Below are positions 57,780 through 64,000 of a stretch of 64,000 nucleotides of DNA, in pieces; position 1 is the first letter of the stretch, and each line of letters starts with the position of its first letter. The notes under the pieces were generated by a model that was not told the DNA's origin, ran no database searches, and was given only the letters and a program-made list of their open reading frames with translations. Made by a program: the position numbers and the translations under genes. The stretch covers positions 5,893,297-5,957,296 of the forward strand of contig NW_004454193.1 of NCBI RefSeq assembly GCF_000283155.1, in the 5' to 3' direction. Source of the stretch: Ceratotherium simum simum. Lineage: Eukaryota > Chordata > Mammalia > Perissodactyla > Rhinocerotidae.

Positions 57780-59600
57780 TAAATTCTCAAAAAACTGACA
57801 CAAAGACAACGGTAAGCAAAAGAAAATTATGAAATCCTTTCGTCCTGCCACTTTTTTTTTTCTCAAGAAAAGATAGAATGATTGGCAAAGGAATTAGTCT
57901 AGTTATGCTTCAAAGAATGCCAGTTTAGCGATGGTTTTTCAAATACTTTGAACACAGTCTAAAAAATGTCAGTCATACATCTTTCCAGGACAAAGATTCT
58001 ACAATAAATAGCCTCCATTAACTGTTTCCATTGTTCATCATATTTTATAAGTTTTACATCCCCAGGAAAATAACGTTTGCAAAATTCAAACCCTGGACCT
58101 TCCATATTACTTCGATGACATAAACATATTAACATAAGGCCAACCTAAGCCAGTTGTGTTTATCAACCTGATCCCCTCTGAAAACCAGAAATGAAGTCAA
58201 ATACCCTTTAATACTATTTATTAGTGGGGTAATAGAACACATTTTGACAAGCTGAACAGTTGTAACAGGCGGCTGTTAAAGTCTCTATAGGGCCTGTTTA
58301 GAATGAAAAACAGGAGTGAGAGACAGCTCTATAACTGGGTTTTAAGAACAGCTCAGCCATCAACTGTATCCTAACCAAGTACTTTTATCCAGTTGATTTA
58401 CAGAGGGAATCCCTTAGGGTCTCCAGCCGTCTACCGCTGCCGCTCATTAGAGTCCAATAGCCAACTTTTCTCATTGTAACACTGAAAGCATTTATGCTTA
58501 AAATGTAATTAAACTTAAAACAAACAAGATCTTTATTCCCTGACAGTTCCACTATTTTTAAATTGACAAAGGCATGAACTTAGAGAGGATTATTTAGAAA
58601 GCACTATACATTTCAGCCACTTATGGCAAGACGTTTGCCCAACTGTTCATCCGGCCTGCAATTAGAAATCTAAATACTTGGGTAACGGGTTTCTGTTGGG
58701 AATTAAACTTGCAGATCTCTTACAAACTAGTAATGCGGTAAGACTTGCTGTCCAATGAGGTGTCTTATTGAAATATCCCAGGCCGTTTCACTTGTCACAG
58801 CTGTCGTTTTAGCCGCCTGCACTCACAGTGTATAGCTTTCATTACGAAAATAGAAATTTGTGTCCTAAGTGCTGTTACATTACTAATGCTAAATATTTAA
58901 TTCCCCGGGGTTCCAATTATGGTTGAGCACTGGCAACACTGATTCTACTTTTTAATAACAACTGTAAAAGCAATTTGAGCATTTTTCAATTAATTAAATA
59001 CACAGTGAACGAGTAACCTCTTGTCATTTTGCCCTCCAGGACCTGAGCTAATTGGTGTAGAATAAAATGTTTTGAAAATTAACTGATATTCCGGTCTGCG
59101 CACTGTTCTACTGTTAAATTACAGTTTGCAAGATGAAGTTTGTCTTCTAATGGTTACACTCAATAGAGTCTGCAGATGTAAGAAAGTGCCTGCGTTTTAG
59201 GGACTTAACAGTGCCTCTAATGAGAGCAGAGTTGAAAGTCGAATGTACTGTGTCTACACACCAGTCAGTATCAATAATACTTTGCATTGTTCACAGATAA
59301 ATGCAACACATTTTAACAGAGGAAACTTTCCCAGGTTTCATGACGTGTATTCACAATTTAGCTCAAACATTTTCAAAGTTTGCTGTAAGAACTCCTATGG
59401 TTAATTATATTCACACAAAAAAGATCAAAGATAAATGTTTAGATTTCTTCCACAAGCGAAAGTTACAAATCAAACGTCTGGGCAAGTCCTTCCATTTTAA
59501 ACACTTTGTTGCAGTTTCTCTTTCTACAGGAGAACAATGTCATAAATAAGCTCTAAATTGGTTTTTCAGCTTTAAAACTCTGGTGAGGATGAATCATAAA
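57780..59600. promoter_or_regulatory. Repeat-poor AT-rich block, candidate conserved enhancer
   Basis: About 1.8 kb without recognisable transposon text, unusual in this window. From about 58490 to 59290 it is dense in AATTA/TAAT cores ('tttcaattaattaaatac', 'gtaattaaacttaaaac', 'ctgcaattagaaatct', 'gagctaattggtg'). Such composition is typical of ancient developmental enhancers. An 82-codon frame at 59301-59549 has no domain. No direct proof of function. Confidence 0.35.
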
Positions 59601-60723
59601 AGCAGATGCTGTTTTACCCATATTTTAAAATGAACCTTTTTCTGAAGTGCAATGAAATCTGATTAAAGAGACCATCTTCTTGTAGAAAAACGTCTCTGAC
59701 AGGTGTTCCTGCGGCTCTGAGTCTTGATTGGCCGTAATCTAAAATCCATGCTTGGAAAGTGAATGCCTCTTCAGCAGCTGTCTTTCCAACAGAGATGATC
59801 CTCTCAACAGGTTTCACTGAATTAGGAATCTCGGCAGAAGCATTATGGCTCATGGAGTAAGACACAGAAAGTGAAATTAATCACTCTGGGAGAAAGGGAA
59901 AAAATAATAGGGAACACTTAATCATTTCCATACCAATTTTTAGGGTTTAAATTTTTAATATTTCTAAGATTTTAGTAACATCTTTGAGAAATGAACTTTA
60001 ATTACAGGATTAACTTGATAGTACCGGTCTGTTAATATAACTAGATCAGCCTAAATGTCTGACTTTTTTAAAACTAAACTGGATAATGAGAACATTTTCG
60101 AATTTGGGGGTTGGGCTGACTTCTGAGGAAGCAATCTCCAGTCCATCAGCAAATACACCTCCACACATACAAACGAAAAGAAAAATATAAACTTGTTTAA
60201 GGTTTATTGAAACATTATTCTATATGTATTGTAAAATCTTATTAGACCTTAATAGACCCTCAAGAACATTGGCTTAATATAGCCTATCATTAACAATTCT
60301 TAAAGCAAAAAGCCATAGAATTTGTAAATGACATATTAAATCCAGTTATGCAAATTATTTTTGCCAAAGATTATTTTTTCCAGTCCAAAGAACAGCAATA
60401 TTTAAAAATCTAAAAGTAAAAATAAAGATACAAGTGGTACAGATATTGTTTGCATTAAGAAATGAATCAGAATTTATTCCAAAACACTTAGTACTTAGTT
60501 TTGAAAAATAATAATTTCATTAACTGACTACTAATATGTGACCAAAACACAATTAAAACAATACTTAGTTCTCTAAAAACATTGGAAAATTATTTACACA
60601 ATAACTAAAGCCCTGGGACTATATTTAGTCCCAGGGTCTCCAGATTACTTCAGCCAACTGACCAGTTGGGTCCTCAGATCCCAAACGAGCAGTCTCCAGC
60701 CCCGTCCAGAAGCAGCAGCAGGA
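59601..60723. other. Unassigned AT-rich sequence
   Basis: No repeat recognised. A small hairpin-forming palindrome 'ccctgggactatatttagtc' with its arm 'ccagggtc' lies at 60611-60640. TTTATT at 60473-60478 gives AATAAA on the minus strand and could be the polyadenylation signal for the coding-like segment to the right. Confidence 0.4.
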
Positions 60724-60889
60724 TCACGGCTCGTTGAAGATGACAGACGTCCTCCCCTCAGGATCAAAACAGATCAGGTTCCCCTCGCCTCACTCTGGAT
60801 GATCTGGCACTTCACATCTTCAAAGGGGTTGGCAGCCCCAATCTGCACATTGAGAACTGAGTCTCCCCGATTACTCACTAACACGGCCA
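60724..60889 (-). pseudogene. Coding-like gene remnant or terminal exon
   Basis: On the minus strand an acceptor-like 'CCCACTGGCTCCTCAG' (60890-60905) precedes a protein-like frame reading VAVLVSNRGDSVLNVQIGAA then NPFEDVKCQIIQSEARG. It meets a TGA at 60774-60776. Shifting by one base just before that stop gives a continuing sensible stretch, NLICFDPEGRTSVIFNEP, which ends at TGA 60724-60726. A single-base frameshift in a once-coding sequence explains this best. The MIR at 60912 bounds it on the upstream side. I do not recognise the family. It could also be a real last exon with a sequencing error at the G run. Confidence 0.35.
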
Positions 60890-60911
60890 CTGAGGAGCCA
60901 GTGGGGAAAAC

Positions 60912-61115
60912 CCACTGGTCTGGGAAGCAGAGGGTCTGGGCTCAATCCTGAGAACACCAACAGATGTATGACCTTAGGCAAGTCACTGGACGCTTCTGCA
61001 CCTCTGGTCTCCTGGTTCTGATATTGGGGACAACGCCATCCCTGAGTCGTTCTGAAGATTTGATGAGAAAACACAGGAGAAGCTGGAAAGTACCTTGGGC
61101 ATGTAAGATAACCAA
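60912..61115 (+). repeat. MIR SINE
   Basis: 'ggtctgggctcaatcctgag', 'gtatgaccttaggcaagtca', then a decayed 3' half ending 'aagtaccttgggcatgtaa'. Confidence 0.75.
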
Positions 61116-61480
61116 AACTTCTAGTCTAACGTTCACCTGCCAGAACCATTAACAAAGCATTTTTCATTCTCTTATGGTGCACAGAACCTAATGTAAAACA
61201 TGTATGTAACATCTATAATAATATGCGTAAAAAAGAAAAAATTAGAATCATAAGAACTCCGCAGTTTTGCCTAGAGACTGTTTTTCTAGAATTAAGTCTT
61301 TAGTTTTAGTCCCAATAAATTACAAATCAAAAGAACATATGTTGAGCATTTTATAGAAAAAGGAAAAAGAATGGGATAAAGAGAAGGAGAATTAGCAGGG
61401 TATTATCACAATCTAGGCATTGTTGAATAAACTATGAGCTGAAAGTGAGGCCTGTTCTAAACCTGATTTTCTTTTCTCAG
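61116..61480. other. Unassigned sequence
   Basis: Nothing recognised. It ends in the acceptor-like pyrimidine tract before 61481. Confidence 0.5.
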
Positions 61481-61618
61481 GAGTGTTCAACTAGCTGCCT
61501 GGTTCCCAGCGACAAAGCCCAGAGCTCCCCTGTCCTGCTAGAATCGGATTCTGCAGAGTCCTTCGAAGAAGAGAAGCATGTTGACGAAAGGAGTTACAGC
61601 AGATCTCCCCCATCTTAA
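61481..61618 (+). CDS. Possible terminal exon, unidentified
   Basis: A strong acceptor-like tract 'GATTTTCTTTTCTCAG' (61465-61480) is followed by 45 open codons and TAA (61616-61618). The predicted tail is acidic and serine-rich (LLESDSAESFEEEKHVDERS) and ends RSPPS. It has no ATG, so it could only be a last exon or a fragment. I see no AATAAA close downstream; the first plausible one is near 62206. I do not recognise the protein. A run of this length is open by chance about one time in nine, so the acceptor and composition are the main support. Confidence 0.25.
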   Translation, partial: ECSTSCLVPSDKAQSSPVLLESDSAESFEEEKHVDERSYSRSPPS

Positions 61619-62555
61619 CACCCAATAGGCTCAAACACACAGAGAGAACTGACACATTAGTGAAGAAGGATTTTCAGGGAGACAAGAGTTCCTTGTAAGT
61701 GAATGCACAACTGCGGTATCCGAGTGGTTAGTGGCCCCCGGAGGGCCTTTCTCATGCCTTTCTATGTTCTAACCAGCTCCATTACTTGGTCTCCAAGTCC
61801 ACAGAAGCACAAAAAGCAACAATTTGAAAGGCAGACGAAGGACTGGAGGTAGGGCCAGTGAGAAACACAGCTAACAGCAATTGAAGAAACAGCTCTCTTT
61901 TAAGAAATGCCAATGAAAGCTGAAAAAACAAGAAAACTAAAACAAAACCCTAGGTCCTTTCATGAGAGCTGAGTTATACAGTGTAATTCTTACTGATGAC
62001 CATGTGTTATTCTCAAAGTTCAGTGAGACTTGATAACATTGTTTTCAAGATGAGGGAAAGGTATGATCCATTTTAAAAAGATTTCTGTCGCAAACAGTTA
62101 ATGTTAATTCTTAAAACTTGGCTATCTTGAATAACCCACTCCTTGAGGGTTCCAGATTACCGTGGTTTTACTGTAGTTATTTTATGGTTAATGTACTGTG
62201 GTATAAATAAATATAGCTTAGCCTAAACGTCTCCACTAAAAATATGTATGTCATAAAATGACAAATAAAATAGGTCAATAACCAAACCCATAGTAAATAA
62301 TTCAAGCATAAAAGTATATAACATTAGAATAAACTAAGATAAACTGGTCCTCTTCAAAATTGACAATAAATTTACTTAAAAATGGACTTTCAAGATGAAA
62401 ACTAAATGTGCAAAGATAAATGGTGAGAAAAGAGGTAAAAAATTGCTAACTTCTATCATTCTGATAAAAATCTAAATAATTATATACTACACTCACGAGA
62501 CGAGGCTGTAGGAAAGTAAACCCAGCTTACACATCTGTGTGATGATCGAGTAATA
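61619..62555. other. Unassigned AT-rich sequence
   Basis: No gene or repeat recognised. Confidence 0.5.
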
Positions 62556-62635
62556 GTCTACATCATTCTTGCTCCATTTCATATCATAAAGATATAGTAG
62601 GTGATCAATAAATGGTTGTTGAACTAAAATATCAT
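62556..62635 (+). repeat. L2 or MIR 3' terminus
   Basis: 'atagtaggtgatcaataaat' followed by 'ggttgttgaac' is the common L2 3' end. Confidence 0.7.
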
Positions 62636-63734
62636 TTACAAGTGGTTTGGATGTCATATAAATAAAAAGTGGTAGATAGTAGGAATATCATTAACTTTTC
62701 TTGGGGGTGTTTAGAGATCTAAGACATAAGGAAAGAGAAAGAGAAGGGTCTGAGGTTTTGAAGACCATTCCACTGACACTATAAAGCACACACTGACTTT
62801 GACTGCAGCAGGGGGCAAAAGGTGCTGGGTGAACAGTGTTCTGTTCTGGTTAGCTTTCAGAGGAGGAGAATGTGGCTAGTCTGAAGACACTCAGAACAGC
62901 ACCAGGACGTGACGAGGACAAAGTCAGAATCCCAGCCTCACAGCTCCCCTGGCACCAGCAATGCGACTAGGAGTCTCATTCATTCAGGCCCACAAAAGAT
63001 GTCCTGATCTGTGGCTTTGGGGAAATAGGGTAGCAGAGTGACCTCCATGGAGCCCCTTGGGGGCGGAGGGAGGTGACAAAGGCTATATGTATTGTTAGCA
63101 AGCCATTTTCACCTCCTTCCCTGGCACTGGTTATGCCAGGGTTTTCGTAACTCCGCTGTTTTAGATTTTAATTTACATGGCTATTCGGTTTGGGCATTTT
63201 ATAAAGTATATGCCTTTAATGTCTACTGGTTTAATTTATGCATCGCTATACTGTCTACCACTCTATTAAGTCAAAGATATTAGTAACCTTTGCAATCTTT
63301 CCCTTGGGCTGTGAATTCTAGACAGCACGCTAGACCAGGGACGTGGGTATCCTGTAAGTCAGTAGCCTTACCCTGGTTTAGGAAAAGCTCGACTCTACTC
63401 TCCAGGTCCAAAATCCACACAGCCCACCAAAACACAGGCAGGACACTGCTGACATCACAAAATCACCTTATGGCAAGGTTTTAACCCCCAATTTGTTTCA
63501 TAGTAAATATCTCATGTGTCTATCTCATACAGACCTGGGTTAGGGATGAACTTTACAAACACACTCCACCTGGAAAGGACATCTCAGGCCTCTGCAACTG
63601 ATGAGCTAAGGGGTGGATTACTCATTGTTTGTGCTATTTTGGAGGAAAAAAAAAATCCAGGGATTTGGAAACTCTGAAGGTTTCTGGAAGGCTATTTAGA
63701 GACAGGGCGGAAGAAGGGGACATGTTCTCTCCTT
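62636..63734. other. Unassigned sequence
   Basis: No repeat or gene recognised. Short frames at 63092-63283 and 63290-63484 are unsupported. Short A run near 63644. Confidence 0.5.
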
Positions 63735-63967
63735 TGAGTAGGGGTTGGCAAACCACAGCCCTCGAGCTAAGTCCAGCCTGCAGGCTGCTTTTGTAAATGT
63801 TATCGGAATGCTTTTGTAGAAGTGTCATCGGAACACAGACACACCCACTTGTCTATGGCTGCTTTTGCATTGCAGTGACAAAATCGTTACAATAACATTG
63901 TCTGGCCCACAAAGCCTAAAATATTCACTATCTGGCTCTTTATAGAGTTTGCCAAGCCCTGCTTTAG
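63735..63967 (-). mobile_element. hAT-like MER DNA transposon with inverted ends
   Basis: Left end 'ggggttggcaaaccacagcc' and right end 'gtttgccaagccctg' are inverted repeats. Interior phrases are 'gtctatggctgcttttgcat' and 'tggcccacaaagcctaaaa'. Same family as 4067-4260 and more complete. Strand is by likeness to the other copy. Confidence 0.75.
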
Positions 63968-64000
63968 AAGGTCTTTCTCTGAGAAGGGAATCCCAGGAAA

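Noticed and set aside
61713..61745. 'ggtatccgagtggttagtgg', similar to a tRNA A box
   Set aside because: No B box or cloverleaf-forming sequence follows within tRNA distance, and no SINE body is present.
1..64000. CRISPR arrays, bacterial operons, rRNA genes, phage
   Set aside because: No regularly spaced repeats, no ribosome-binding-site plus ORF arrangement, and the repeats are mammalian throughout.

Overview
This is nuclear DNA from a placental mammal. It has low to moderate GC content and is crowded with fossil retrotransposons. It shows no operons, no bacterial-type genes, no CRISPR array and no complete protein-coding gene. The best clue to the lineage is a set of tRNA-derived SINEs (near 3.6, 18.7, 29.9, 34.4, 36.8, 43.7, 44.1 and 53.9 kb). 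They match the equine repetitive element (ERE) type: a tRNA-like head with A and B boxes, a body containing 'CCCATATAAAGTRGAGGAAGATGGGCA', and an A- or CA-rich tail. ERE SINEs are known from horses and other perissodactyls, so the source is most likely a horse or close relative. I cannot settle the species from the sequence.

Layout. 1-4.1 kb is an antisense L1 cut by an ERE SINE and a small hAT-like DNA transposon. 4.3-23.4 kb is mostly unassigned sequence dotted with MIR, L2, MER5A-like and LTR-like fossils, plus a possible minus-strand exon at 20.3 kb. 23.5-27.7 kb is a decayed sense-strand L1 of about 4 kb with recognisable reverse-transcriptase motifs. 27.8-28.6 kb is repeat-poor and rich in homeodomain-type motifs. 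29-34.6 kb holds MER5A, ERE, L2, MIR and an MLT1 LTR split by an ERE SINE. 54-57.8 kb is L1, MLT1-like LTR and MIR debris. 57.8-60.7 kb is repeat-poor and looks like conserved non-coding DNA. 60.7-61.6 kb holds two coding-like fragments on opposite strands.

The most important observation concerns assembly. Bases 34422-44134 and 44235-53947 are two copies of the same 9,713-bp sequence at a constant offset of 9,813. They lie on either side of exactly 100 Ns (44135-44234). The repeat begins exactly at the first base after the gap and ends exactly at the last base before it. That is the signature of two overlapping contigs joined end to end without being merged, rather than a biological tandem duplication. 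If so, every feature in the second block is a redundant copy and the true locus is about 9.8 kb shorter.

I found no new biological system. Four short open segments look protein-like: 20260-20454 (-), 38003-38323 (-), 60724-60889 (-) and 61481-61618 (+). They might be exons or gene remnants and deserve a homology search. Apart from these, the window reads as intergenic or intronic DNA whose only plausible function is regulatory.
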